Source of the DNA: Phelpsiimicrobium sp043802125
GTDB lineage: Bacteria > Omnitrophota > Gorgyraeia > Velamenicoccales > Velamenicoccaceae
Length of the DNA: 21,994 nt
Reading direction: 5' to 3'
Assembly (NCBI GenBank): GCA_043802125.1
Contig: JAZDLG010000048.1
Coordinates: 1 to 21,994, forward strand
Shown here one piece after another: positions 7,100 through 14,933 of the stretch (position 1 is the first letter of the stretch; every line of letters starts with the position of its first letter). The position numbers and the translations under genes are program-made. Below the pieces are notes generated by a model. The model was not told the origin of the DNA, made no database searches, and saw only the letters and a list, made by a program, of their open reading frames with translations.

Positions 7100-7112
7100 C
7101 AAGCCCGGCCTT
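7078..7112 (-). terminator. strong intrinsic terminator of the minus-strand operon
   Basis: Read on the minus strand, AAGGCCGGGCT (7112-7102), a 6-base loop and AGCTCGGCCTT (7095-7085) form an 11-bp stem with one G-U pair, followed by G and six T residues (7083-7078). It ends the operon whose last gene stops at 7185. The arms overlap the final codons of the convergent O-antigen ligase gene, so this terminator is antisense to its 3' end. The plus strand lacks a T-run and would not terminate here. Confidence 0.82.
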
Positions 7113-7120
7113 AACTGTTG

Positions 7121-7184
7121 TGGTGCTCTAGATCCCCGCAAAACCCGCGGGGATTTCGCTGCATGAGTACATTTTGGTGCTCAA
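7121..7184 (+). repeat. dispersed hairpin repeat, copy 3
   Basis: TGGTGCTCTAGAT is followed by an 8-bp hairpin (ATCCCCGC 7132-7139, loop of 7, GCGGGGAT 7147-7154), TTTCGCTGCATGAGTACATT and TTGGTGCTCAA. With copy 1 it shows the full unit, with GGTGCTC at both ends in direct orientation. It fills the gap between two convergent genes and abuts the stop codon of the minus-strand gene at 7185. Confidence 0.8.
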
Positions 7185-7547
7185 CTACACCCTTGAAATA
7201 AATACGATCACGCCTAAAATAAGGACTAAAATACCCAAAGCCCTCTGACCGTTATCCGCAAGATTGAACCACCAATGAGCCTTTATCTTGGCAACAGGCG
7301 TTATGAATACGTAGACAGCCTTGCCTATCTCAGCTAAACCTAAAAGCACAATAAGCCATCCCACCGCGCTAGCTGACGCCGAAAATAACAAAAGTATCCC
7401 TATAAACAATGGTATCAATCCCAGAAGCCGCGTATCCTTAGCCTTTAACATGTCGTTAGCGAACTTAACGACCTTTTTGGGCGCAAGTATCAACATAACG
7501 CCTTTGATGATAAGAATGATGCTTATTAACAGCAGAAAGAATCCCAT
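7185..7547 (-). CDS. small four-helix membrane protein, function unknown
   Basis: The 120-residue product is almost wholly hydrophobic, with about four membrane segments (near residues 2-22, 42-60, 62-80 and 100-118) joined by short basic loops such as APKKVVKFANDMLKAKDTR. It somewhat resembles small DUF2065-like membrane proteins, but the match is not good enough to assign. The ATG at 7547 is chosen over the in-frame GTG at 7553 because GGAGG lies exactly 5 bases before the ATG and partly covers the GTG. It is the last gene of a long minus-strand operon, follows the secreted PEBP gene after 24 bases, and ends against a dispersed repeat and a strong terminator. Confidence 0.7.
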   Translation of the reverse strand: MGFFLLLISIILIIKGVMLILAPKKVVKFANDMLKAKDTRLLGLIPLFIGILLLFSASASAVGWLIVLLGLAEIGKAVYVFITPVAKIKAHWWFNLADNGQRALGILVLILGVIVFISRV

Positions 7548-7571
7548 CTCCACCTCCCGTTTTTTGACGAC

Positions 7572-8102
7572 CTATCTCTTATACGTCCCCATAAGGCCCG
7601 CTTGCGCTAAAATATGCCCTTGCATTGCCGAAAGCAAAGACTCTTTTGTCACCTTGCCCTTGATGGTCAACATGACGTCTAAAGCATACAATCTAAAAAA
7701 ATACCTGTGCGGCTTTCCAGGAGGAGGGCAAGGGCCGCCATAACCCGTCCTTTGAAAATCAGTATAACCCTGCCGAATGCCGTCTTTTAAAGATTCGCTA
7801 GTATCAATACCCTCGGGCAATCCACCGGCAACAGCAGGTATATTATATATGACCCAATGGACCCAAGTCCCCATCGGAGCATCGGGGTCATCGCAGATAA
7901 GAGCAAAACTGATCGTTCCTACGGGCGCGCCTTCCCATCGCAATTCGGGAGAGATATCCCGTCCTTCGCAGGTATACTGGCGTGGTATAGCCGCTCCGTT
8001 ACTAAATGCAGCGCTCTTGATCTCAAATGCCATAGCCGTACCCATCCAGCAGGACAACACGATCAATGCCGATACTAGGATAACTCTACTGTTTTTCATC
8101 AT
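7572..8102 (-). CDS. secreted YbhB/YbcL-type phosphatidylethanolamine-binding-like protein
   Basis: The 176-residue protein has a signal peptide (positive start, hydrophobic core 7-20, likely cut after AMA at residue 25) and then a complete YbhB/YbcL domain. Characteristic pieces are AIPRQYTCEGRDISPELRW, the ligand-pocket motif DDPDAPMGTWVHWVIYNIP and GGPCPPPGKPHRYFFRLYAL. The bacterial family is structurally related to eukaryotic PEBP/Raf kinase inhibitor protein, but its bacterial role is unsettled; here it should act in the periplasm. The start at 8102 lies 4 bases after the phosphorylase stop and places a proper signal peptide at the N-terminus; an in-frame ATG at 8183 would add 27 residues overlapping the phosphorylase gene and spoil the signal peptide. 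Confidence 0.9.
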   Translation of the reverse strand: MMKNSRVILVSALIVLSCWMGTAMAFEIKSAAFSNGAAIPRQYTCEGRDISPELRWEGAPVGTISFALICDDPDAPMGTWVHWVIYNIPAVAGGLPEGIDTSESLKDGIRQGYTDFQRTGYGGPCPPPGKPHRYFFRLYALDVMLTIKGKVTKESLLSAMQGHILAQAGLMGTYKR

Positions 8103-8106
8103 ACCA

Positions 8107-10107
8107 TCAAGACCAGACTTTTGCGATATATTCCCGCACCATGCGGCTGGTATTAAAATGCCCTGCCTGAACAATACAATCAATCATCATATCAATCCAG
8201 GGAGAACGGACATCAAAAGCTCGCCCATTTTTTCCTCTGTAATAGAGGTTCATCATCTCTTCAAGGGCCTTATAAAGCGCTCGCGAATCTTCATCCAGCC
8301 TCAATACCAGGCCATCCGCAAAGGATCTGCTCTTGTCACGATAACCGAAAAACTTACCGATGCCTGTGTCAACAGCCTCCGCCACCCATCCGTCTACGGT
8401 ACTCAACTGCAAAACACCGTTAGCAATAGCCTTCATGCCGCTCGTGCCCGACGCTTCATAAGGCGGAAGCGGATTATTCAGCCAGATATCCACGCTTGAA
8501 ACGAGGAACTTCGCGATATAAATATCATAATTTTCAAGCATGACGATCTTCAATAAGCCGTCTTCGCTGACAGCCTTATCAATAGTATTCATGATGTCGT
8601 TAATATAAGTAAAGGCAAGGTTATCATTGGGGTGGGCTTTGCCGGCATAAAGTATCTGTAATGGCCCTATGCGGCGGGCGAGCTCTATTAAATGTTCAAT
8701 ATCCTGGAAGATCAGGCTCGGCCTCTTGTAAGCGGCTATTCTTCTTGCCCAGGCTATTGTAAGGACGTCCTCTTTGAACTTCCAGCGGCCAAGAAGCTCC
8801 GAGAGCCTCCCTTTATTTTCCTGATGCGCCAGCCAGAGCGCCTGCCTGAAATTATCGTCGTCTTTTAATTGCGCCACACCCGCCAAAAGGGTCGGATCGC
8901 TCCTAAAATCACCCAATTGCTTGGCGCAGCCGTCCAACACCTTCAAGATCGGTTCGGAAACCCACGTCGCGAAATGTATGCCGTTGGTTATGGATTTTAT
9001 TTTCGTACTATATGACGGGAACTGGAGTTGCATAACTTCGCCGTGTTTCTTTGATACGGCATTGATGCTTCGGGACGTATTCATGGCAAGGATAGTCAGA
9101 TTGACCATATCCGACGCCTTATCTTCCATACCAAATGCCTTGACTACTTCGGCATCTTCGGGCTTTAAGACGCGTTCAAGATCAGAGAGCGCGAAGCGGT
9201 CGTGGCCTGCCGGGACAGGCGTATGGCAAGTGTAAGCAAAGTGAAGCTTAGCCGCGTCATAATCTTTGGGTTTTAAACTCCTTGCCTTCTGCACAAACGC
9301 GAAAGCCGCGTGCCCTTCGTTCAAATGATATAAGCTCAAAGGATAACCGAGTTCTTCTAACGCCCTCATCCCTCCCATGCCTAAGACCAAGCGCTGAATT
9401 AGGCGTCCGTCAAGATCGTCGCTCTTATACAACCTATCCGTCAACTTTCTATCCGCCCCATCGTTCTCTTCAACGTTTGAGTCAAGGAGGATAAGAGGTA
9501 CCGCGTGATCTAGCGTACGGCTGTAAACGTAATACTTCCACAATCTCAAATAAATATTCTTATCTTTCAGCTCAAGTTTTATCTTATTTTCCAATGGGAT
9601 AAGACCGGGGAAAGACGCCGGGTCCCAGTTCATCTCTTCAGGCAGCTGCCCGAACTTAAACCAAAATCTCTGTTTAAAATATCCTTTGTTCCATAGGATG
9701 CCGACGGCTACCATCGGCATTTTCAGGTCAGCGGCTGTTTTTATTGTGTCGCCCGCCAATACGCCGAGGCCTCCGCTGTAGATCGGCAGGTCCAAAGCAG
9801 CGTCTATCTTTAAAGAAAAAAGATAATCCGCGATGCGTTCATTGGAAATAATATCGTTCTCTGAAAGTTTATTGAGGGGCTTTAGCGGAGCGGCAGACTT
9901 AAATACATTGTAGACGTTAGTGGCCAGGCCGTACTCCATGGAAAAATAGGCTATTGCCTTTTTTGCCCCGGAGAGTAACTCCTGTTCCGCGTTAAGGATG
10001 GCTCCTACAGGAAAGGTAAAATAAACATCATCATGGATATCGGCGCAATACCTTGCATCATAATCCTGGATCTTTGCGAATTTCAACAGATGGCTATGGC
10101 CGGACAT
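8107..10107 (-). CDS. glgP: alpha-glucan (glycogen/maltodextrin) phosphorylase, GT35 family
   Basis: The enzyme releases glucose-1-phosphate from the ends of alpha-1,4-glucans, using pyridoxal phosphate. In this 666-residue protein the N-terminal AIAYFSMEYGL motif (about 52-62), LPIYSGGLGVLAGD, HLNEGHAAFAFV and RIAAYKRPSLIF lead to the PLP site EASGTSGMKAIANG, with the lysine near residue 559. The length and motifs fit the short alpha-glucan family phosphorylases (TIGR02094 type) of thermophiles and many anaerobes, not the roughly 800-residue E. coli type. The ATG at 10107 is preferred over a GTG at 10131 because AGGAG lies 4 bases upstream. It overlaps the lipoprotein gene by 14 bases. The gene implies use of stored glycogen or maltodextrins to feed glycolysis. 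Confidence 0.93.
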   Translation of the reverse strand: MSGHSHLLKFAKIQDYDARYCADIHDDVYFTFPVGAILNAEQELLSGAKKAIAYFSMEYGLATNVYNVFKSAAPLKPLNKLSENDIISNERIADYLFSLKIDAALDLPIYSGGLGVLAGDTIKTAADLKMPMVAVGILWNKGYFKQRFWFKFGQLPEEMNWDPASFPGLIPLENKIKLELKDKNIYLRLWKYYVYSRTLDHAVPLILLDSNVEENDGADRKLTDRLYKSDDLDGRLIQRLVLGMGGMRALEELGYPLSLYHLNEGHAAFAFVQKARSLKPKDYDAAKLHFAYTCHTPVPAGHDRFALSDLERVLKPEDAEVVKAFGMEDKASDMVNLTILAMNTSRSINAVSKKHGEVMQLQFPSYSTKIKSITNGIHFATWVSEPILKVLDGCAKQLGDFRSDPTLLAGVAQLKDDDNFRQALWLAHQENKGRLSELLGRWKFKEDVLTIAWARRIAAYKRPSLIFQDIEHLIELARRIGPLQILYAGKAHPNDNLAFTYINDIMNTIDKAVSEDGLLKIVMLENYDIYIAKFLVSSVDIWLNNPLPPYEASGTSGMKAIANGVLQLSTVDGWVAEAVDTGIGKFFGYRDKSRSFADGLVLRLDEDSRALYKALEEMMNLYYRGKNGRAFDVRSPWIDMMIDCIVQAGHFNTSRMVREYIAKVWS

Positions 10108-10480
10108 CGCGCTCCTGCTCCTGCTGCTCACGCTCCGCGATCCTTGTGCCGATCAATGCCCCTTTTTCATCAAAATCCAGATACACCTTAGGAGAATTAA
10201 AAAAATCTACCGGGCCGCGATACAAACAATAAGACTCCGTATTTATTACAGGCTCACCGTAGCGCGCGACGATGCTTTCCCGGGCAGTTCCTTTTTTAAT
10301 GCGTCCGGCTCTTGCCTCTCTCAGGACGGCCTTAAACCGCGCCTCCTCTATTTTGACAAAACTCTGCTGGGCCTTCTGTTCTGAGCCCACAGCCATAAGC
10401 GTCCTTAAAGGCTGGCTGCAGCCCAGGCTGCCGCATACTAATGAAAAAATGGCTATGACACAAAAAAACATCTTCTTCAT
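10094..10480 (-). CDS. small lipoprotein with a BamE/SmpA-like region
   Basis: The 128-residue product has a lipoprotein signal peptide: MKK, a hydrophobic core, and a lipobox S-L-G-C with Cys21 as the probable lipidated residue. After a helical stretch (about 36-62), the sequence KKGTARESIVARYGEPVI followed by a YLDFDEKGALIGTRI strand pattern resembles the BamE/SmpA-type fold, where a short helix-turn-GEP motif leads into a beta-hairpin. That similarity is weak and no role in outer-membrane assembly is claimed. The C-terminus (EREQQEQERDVRP) is highly charged. Its ATG overlaps the pyrG stop by 4 bases and its end overlaps the phosphorylase start, so the three genes are translationally coupled though functionally unrelated. 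Confidence 0.72.
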   Translation of the reverse strand: MKKMFFCVIAIFSLVCGSLGCSQPLRTLMAVGSEQKAQQSFVKIEEARFKAVLREARAGRIKKGTARESIVARYGEPVINTESYCLYRGPVDFFNSPKVYLDFDEKGALIGTRIAEREQQEQERDVRP

Positions 10481-12098
10481 AATACCCCTGTCTTCCCAAC
10501 GATCGCGGCTTTTATAAATTCTCTAAAAAGAGGATGGGCACGGTGCGGTTTAGATTTAAATTCCGGGTGGAATTGCACGGCGACGAACCATGGATGGTCT
10601 TTGAGCTCCACTATCTCAACAAGAAGGCCGTTAGGCGAGATCCCTGAGATCTTCATGCCGCGCTTTTGCAGGATATCTTTATAGGCCTTATTGAATTCGT
10701 AACGATGCCTGTGGCGCTCCCAGATAAGGCTTTTCTTGTATGCGGCATGGGCGTGCGTCCCGGCTATTAACCTCGCAGGATAAGCCCCTAAACGCATAGT
10801 CGCGCCCTTGGCATTAATATGCTTTTGTTCATCTAATAAGCTGATCACGGGATGAGCGGTCCTGCGGTTAAATTCCGTGGAGTTAGCGCCTTTCAGGCCG
10901 CAGACATTCCTGGCAAATTCCATAACAGCCGTCTGCATCCCCAAGCAAATACCAAAATAAGGTATCTTTTCACTGCGGGCAAACTCAATAGCAAGGATCT
11001 TTCCTTCAATGCCTCTGTAACCGAACCCTCCGGGAACCAGGATGCCGTCAACGCCCCTAAAAAGAGAAGACGCCTTGTTGAGCCTGACATCCTCTGAATC
11101 TATTTTAACGACTTCAACTCTTGAGTCATTGGCTATGCCGCCGTGTATAAGCGCCTCATAAATAGATTTATACGCGTCCTGAAGCGTTATGTATTTCCCG
11201 ACGACCGCTATGCGGCATGACTTTTTTGGATTTTTTATGACGCCTACGACCTTTTCGCTCCATTCCTTAAGATCTCCCTTGTGGGATTTTTTTGACTTAA
11301 GCCGCAGGAATCCCAGGATAAGGTCGTCTAATCCGTCCTTTTTAAACAAGAGAGGCACTTCGTAAATACTTTTGACATCCAGGGCTTCAATAACGGCATT
11401 TTCGCCTACATTGCAAAATAGCGCTATCTTCTGCTTGATATCCTTTGAGATAGGTTTTTCCGAGCGGCAAAGGAGGATCTCCGGCTGGATACCGATCTCC
11501 CTTAACTTACCTACGCTGTGCTGAGTGGGCTTTGTCTTGATCTCCTCAGCCGCCCTTATATAAGGAACGAGGGTCAGATGTATATTTATGGCATTAGAAC
11601 TACCCATCTCCTGCGTGAGCTGCCTGACAGCTTCCAGAAAAGGCAAGCTCTCTATATCACCTACCGTGCCTCCTATCTCAACGATGACAATGTCATTATG
11701 GCCGCTAAAAGACAATTTCTTAAGAGAGTTCTTTATCTCGTCTGTGATATGCGGCACGACCTGGACGGTCGAGCCTAGATAATCTCCGCGGCGTTCTTTC
11801 GCGATAACAGAAAAATAGATCTTACCTGTGGTGATATTGTTATCCCGCGATAGCTTGACATTGGTAAACCGCTCATAATGCCCCAGGTCAAGGTCAGTCT
11901 CGGCGCCGTCATCAGTGACGTAGACTTCGCCGTGCTGGAAAGGATTCATGGTGCCTGGGTCCACGTTGATATATGGGTCACACTTGACCAACGCCACCTT
12001 TAAGCCCCTGGCCTCCAATATCTTGCCTATAGACGCGCAAGCTATGCCCTTGCCGGGCTTGAAACAACACCACCTGTAACGAAGATAAATTTAGCCAT
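10477..12098 (-). CDS. pyrG: CTP synthase with an apparent one-base deletion in the N-terminal P-loop
   Basis: CTP synthase makes CTP from UTP with ATP and glutamine. The synthetase domain is clear from ARGLKVALVKCDPYINVDPG and the UTP-loop TDDGAETDLDLGHYERF. The C-terminal class I amidotransferase has the nucleophile in GICLGMQ and the His/Glu pair in VQFHPEFKS. The natural start is the ATG at 12098 (AAGGAAG upstream), giving MAKFIFVTGGVVSS; the frame then shifts at 12055-12056, where only CC stands between the Ser codon (AGC) and GGC AAG GGC. Every CTP synthase I know reads SSLGKG here, so one base of the Leu codon is missing. Read as is, translation stops at 12042. The remaining frame opens only at a TTG at 12018, without the P-loop. 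Repaired, the protein would be 540 residues, normal for the family. A sequencing or assembly error is the simplest explanation. Confidence 0.9.
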
Positions 12099-12140
12099 AT
12101 ATATACTTCCTTAAATATCACGCCCGAAGGATTAAGTCAA

Positions 12141-12917
12141 CTAAAAACTTATACTCATACCGTCGGAAGCAGCCACGACTTCCATACCGGTCTCCCAAGA
12201 AAGCCTTTTAGCCAATAAATGCGGGTTAGCCTTGATCATCGTCATGCCAAAATGCGTCAGGATAGCCTTTTTAGGCTTTATTTCAGCTATGATCTTTTTG
12301 GCATCGTCAAAACTTAAATGCTGGACACCCGGGTGAGGCTCAAAAAATACAACGTTGATTATAACGACATCTGTCCTAAAATATTCTTCAATACCTTTGA
12401 AGTATTCCGTATCCGATAAAAGCGACACCGTGGTGCCGTTTAAAGAAAACTTTAATCCGTAAGTCTCGCAGGGGTGACGCAGTTTAGGAGTCGTCTCAAA
12501 AGAAAGATCCCCTATTTCATACCTCCGGCTCTCTTTCAATAGCTCTATTTTTCCTACATAACCTTGAGCATGTTTAAGTATGACAGCGTCATAGCTTATC
12601 GCGTCCTCAGGCAGAAAAACAACTCCCCTCTTCTTAAAGCCGCCCTCTGTCATGGCCTCTATCATGACATTGGCGTCATTGACGTGGTCCAAATGACGAT
12701 GCGTCAAAATGATGGCATTTAATTGAGCCGGATCCAACTTAGGCCTTGAAGCCGCGCAGCGCACAACGCTGCCCGGGCCGGGATCAATCAGAATATTGTT
12801 TGAGCCGGACCTGACCCATAGCCCGCCTGAGGCGCGCAGCTGCCTGATCATTACGAAACGCGCTCCGGCGGTACCGAGAAACTTAATCCAGTAATCGCCT
12901 GCTGTTTTTCTAGCCAT
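12141..12917 (-). CDS. metallo-beta-lactamase-fold hydrolase
   Basis: The 258-residue cytoplasmic protein has the metal-binding motif THRHLDH (H-x-H-x-D-H, about 71-77), a distal RHPCETYG histidine, SLLSDTEYF with the bridging aspartate, and a terminal ILTHFGMTMI histidine. This is the full ligand set of a two-metal MBL-fold enzyme. The early ILIDPGPGSVVRC strand-turn is also typical. The pattern is closest to the RNase Z/PhnP/lipoate-like general hydrolase branch; the substrate cannot be told. It lies 5 bases after the DUF523 gene and 42 bases before the pyrG start. AGGAA stands 9 bases before the ATG. Confidence 0.87.
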   Translation of the reverse strand: MARKTAGDYWIKFLGTAGARFVMIRQLRASGGLWVRSGSNNILIDPGPGSVVRCAASRPKLDPAQLNAIILTHRHLDHVNDANVMIEAMTEGGFKKRGVVFLPEDAISYDAVILKHAQGYVGKIELLKESRRYEIGDLSFETTPKLRHPCETYGLKFSLNGTTVSLLSDTEYFKGIEEYFRTDVVIINVVFFEPHPGVQHLSFDDAKKIIAEIKPKKAILTHFGMTMIKANPHLLAKRLSWETGMEVVAASDGMSISF

Positions 12918-12922
12918 AAAAA

Positions 12923-13360
12923 TTATTCCTCATCACTAACCACTTCTATCCCGTTCTTCTTCAAAAGCGCGGCCGTGACGCCGTAGCCAGGAATAAGTTT
13001 TTTAGTAAACGTACCGTCATAGATAAAACCGCAGCCGCAGGACGGGCTCTTTGACTTTAGGATCACCTTCTTTATATGATGTTTCTTAACAAGGGCTAAA
13101 ACCTTTTTTGCGCCCTTTATGAAAAACGAGGTCACATCCTTGCCGTCTTTAGATAATACTTTCGCGCGAGCCTCCAGCACTGCGAACCCATCACCTCCTA
13201 CGATCTCCGAAGGGGCGTGGGGGCGAGCCTTTAAGCCGCCTAAGACTTCGGGGCAGAACACGATCGCCTCGCCCGACTTATACAGGCGGGCAAAAACCGG
13301 ATTGAACTTGTTAGTCCCGTCGTAAACACAATTGATGCCGGCCAGGCAGGCGCTCAACAT
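12923..13360 (-). CDS. DUF523 family cysteine-rich protein
   Basis: The DUF523 signature is clear: SACLAGINCVYDG at the N-terminus, IVFCPEVLGGL in the middle and KSKSPSCGCGFIYDG near residue 105. The conserved cysteines suggest metal or Fe-S binding or a redox/sulfur role, but the family is uncharacterised. The start is uncertain. An ATG at 13360 gives 145 residues, which fits the family. A GTG at 13378 would add six residues. The frame stays open to an ATG at 13519, but the extra 53 residues are Arg/Gly-rich, unlike anything in the family, and are encoded by a hairpin-rich stretch. No good Shine-Dalgarno marks any of these. It follows the NYN gene and precedes the MBL gene by 5 bases. Confidence 0.85.
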   Translation of the reverse strand: MLSACLAGINCVYDGTNKFNPVFARLYKSGEAIVFCPEVLGGLKARPHAPSEIVGGDGFAVLEARAKVLSKDGKDVTSFFIKGAKKVLALVKKHHIKKVILKSKSPSCGCGFIYDGTFTKKLIPGYGVTAALLKKNGIEVVSDEE

Positions 13361-13384
13361 TATTTTGTGTACAGACACAGCGCC

Positions 13385-13491
13385 CGCGCAATTTTTCGCC
13401 ACGGGGTGAACACTGGCCCAATTTGCGCTACCAAGCGCACACCCGCGCCTCCTTATGCGCGGGGTGCCAAGCCGTCGATTAGCGCGGGGTG
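13385..13491. repeat. GC-rich hairpin and direct-repeat stretch ahead of the DUF523 gene
   Basis: The stretch holds a hairpin TGCGCT, loop ACCA, AGCGCA (13424-13439), a second hairpin CCCGCGC, loop of 8, GCGCGGG (13442-13463), and a 10-bp direct repeat GCGCGGGGTG at 13457-13466 and 13482-13491, with a related CACGGGGTG at 13400-13408. It fills the gap between the NYN and DUF523 genes, where neighbouring genes otherwise overlap or are a few bases apart, so it looks inserted. It does not match the four-copy repeat family. Confidence 0.5.
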
Positions 13492-13500
13492 TCATAATTT

Positions 13501-14004
13501 TCACTTTTTCTTTAGCCATATCCTGCCCAACTCCTCGGTGATCTTTTCTTTTTGGACTATGTTCAAGGTGCCTTTTCCGTCAAATTCCCTGGCATTAAAG
13601 AACTTTGCCTGTTTGACTTGCGGCGATCTTCCTTTTTTTAAAAACTCGCTACAAGCTAAGACCTTCGCGCCGCAAGAGCGCACAGCCAACCTGAGCTGCT
13701 TGTCATCTGTGACGACAACGATCTCCTTTGGTTGACTGTCTTGCGATACAATAGACTTTATCTTCTCGTCCGCTGTTTCTCCCCGGGTAAAGACCACCTC
13801 AAAAGAACACGCTAGTTCTCGGTAAGCGAAACAATCACCCTTGCTGTCAAAAACTACTACCAACTTGTTTTTTAAGGAGCCATGCGGCCGATAGCATTCC
13901 AAATATGAAAAGAGCTCAGTGCGCGCGAGCCTTAGTTCATCATGGTCAAAGCGGGGCGTGCGCTTGATAAGATTATATCCGTCTACGATATAAGTTAAAG
14001 ACAT
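13501..14004 (-). CDS. YacP-like NYN (PIN-fold) ribonuclease domain protein
   Basis: The 167-residue protein fits the NYN_YacP family: YIVDGYNLIKRTP with the first catalytic aspartate at residue 8, KLVVVFDSKGD, VVFTRGETADEKIKSIV, and VVTDDKQLRLAVRSCGAKV followed by the CSEFLKKG end of the domain. The best-known member, Bacillus Rae1 (YacP), is a ribosome-associated endoribonuclease, so an RNA-cleaving role is a reasonable inference. GGGGGGAG lies 5 bases before the ATG. The start is inside the end of the membrane-protein gene (32-base overlap), indicating coupled translation. Confidence 0.85.
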   Translation of the reverse strand: MSLTYIVDGYNLIKRTPRFDHDELRLARTELFSYLECYRPHGSLKNKLVVVFDSKGDCFAYRELACSFEVVFTRGETADEKIKSIVSQDSQPKEIVVVTDDKQLRLAVRSCGAKVLACSEFLKKGRSPQVKQAKFFNAREFDGKGTLNIVQKEKITEELGRIWLKKK

Positions 14005-14914
14005 AGATGACTCCCCCCAAAACCCCCAGCACTAACATAAAACCGAAATTGGATAGCGACAGCCACAAGGCCTTTTCAGCCGCGGCCCCGGCTTTGGTAA
14101 AGATAGCTACGCAGGCCGCATCCCTGACACCGAGCCCGCCCAAGGAAATGGGGATAACTGAAAAGACCGTTATCACCGGCACAAAAAGTAAAAAATAAAT
14201 AAACTTCATGTCCAGGCCGATCGCCTGCGCGAAGAAATAATACAGAACGGACAACCCTGCCTGTATGACAACGGATAAGCACCACGCCCCGGCGAGAATA
14301 CCCGTCTTATGCTTAAAGCTGCGCGTGGCCTGGTGGATCTTGAGGAGATAACCCTTAAATTTTACAAAAGGTAAAAAACCAAAGACAGCCTTAAAAAACC
14401 TGCCTGAAAACATGATGCCGGCTAAAAAAACCATGATCAACAACAAAATAAGCGCGACCAAGAAGATGTTCTCCTCGCGGAAGACACTGTAACCGAAGAC
14501 GAGCGCACACGCTAAAACAGTAAAAAGTCCGAAGAAACCGGCTACCCTGTCTAAGATAACAGTGGCAAGGATACCGCTGGAATGGGTCTTGGTATGGCCG
14601 GCAATATCCATGGTCCTGACCACGTCTCCTCCTACGGTGCCGGGCAAAACAAGATTAAAAAATAGCGATGCCATATAAGAAAACACCAGGCGCGCAAAAG
14701 ACACGGGTACACTCAAGCCTTTTAAAAGAAGGCGCCAGCGCAATACAACCAAAAAGTTCAAAAAAATGAATAAAAAGAAGGCCAGGAGCATCTTTGGGAT
14801 ATCGGCATTCCGAGCGACGACAAAAAGCGCGCCAAGATCCGTTTTTCCAAACAAAAAAATCAGCAAACACAATGTGATGCTGATCTTCAAAATAAAGGAT
14901 TGTATTTTTTTCAA
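13973..14914 (-). CDS. YbhN/UPF0104-type membrane protein (lysylphosphatidylglycerol synthase TM family)
   Basis: The 313-residue polytopic protein has about eight membrane segments and the family landmarks VVLRWRLLLKGLSVP near residue 60, FFNLVLPGTVGGDVVRTMDI (about 90-109) and ISLGGLGVRDAACVAIF near the C-terminus. The family (PF03706) contains the flippase-like membrane part of MprF and the glycolipid-linked AglD/YbhN proteins, and members are thought to act on lipids or lipid-linked molecules. The start appears to be a TTG at 14914; an AGG five bases upstream is the only ribosome-site candidate and no ATG lies nearby. It follows trxB by 19 bases. Confidence 0.87.
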   Translation of the reverse strand: MKKIQSFILKISITLCLLIFLFGKTDLGALFVVARNADIPKMLLAFFLFIFLNFLVVLRWRLLLKGLSVPVSFARLVFSYMASLFFNLVLPGTVGGDVVRTMDIAGHTKTHSSGILATVILDRVAGFFGLFTVLACALVFGYSVFREENIFLVALILLLIMVFLAGIMFSGRFFKAVFGFLPFVKFKGYLLKIHQATRSFKHKTGILAGAWCLSVVIQAGLSVLYYFFAQAIGLDMKFIYFLLFVPVITVFSVIPISLGGLGVRDAACVAIFTKAGAAAEKALWLSLSNFGFMLVLGVLGGVIYVFNLYRRRI

Positions 14915-14933
14915 GAGGGCCTGCGATAAACAG

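Noticed and set aside
7777..8499. A 240-codon plus-strand open frame
   Set aside because: It lies antisense to the PEBP gene and the end of the phosphorylase, both well supported, and its translation has no recognisable domain.
10477..12018. A TTG-started, N-terminally short CTP synthase as the true gene product
   Set aside because: It would lack the P-loop that every CTP synthase needs, and coding sequence for that loop with a good ribosome site and ATG is present upstream in another frame. A deletion or sequence error explains the data better than a natural short form.
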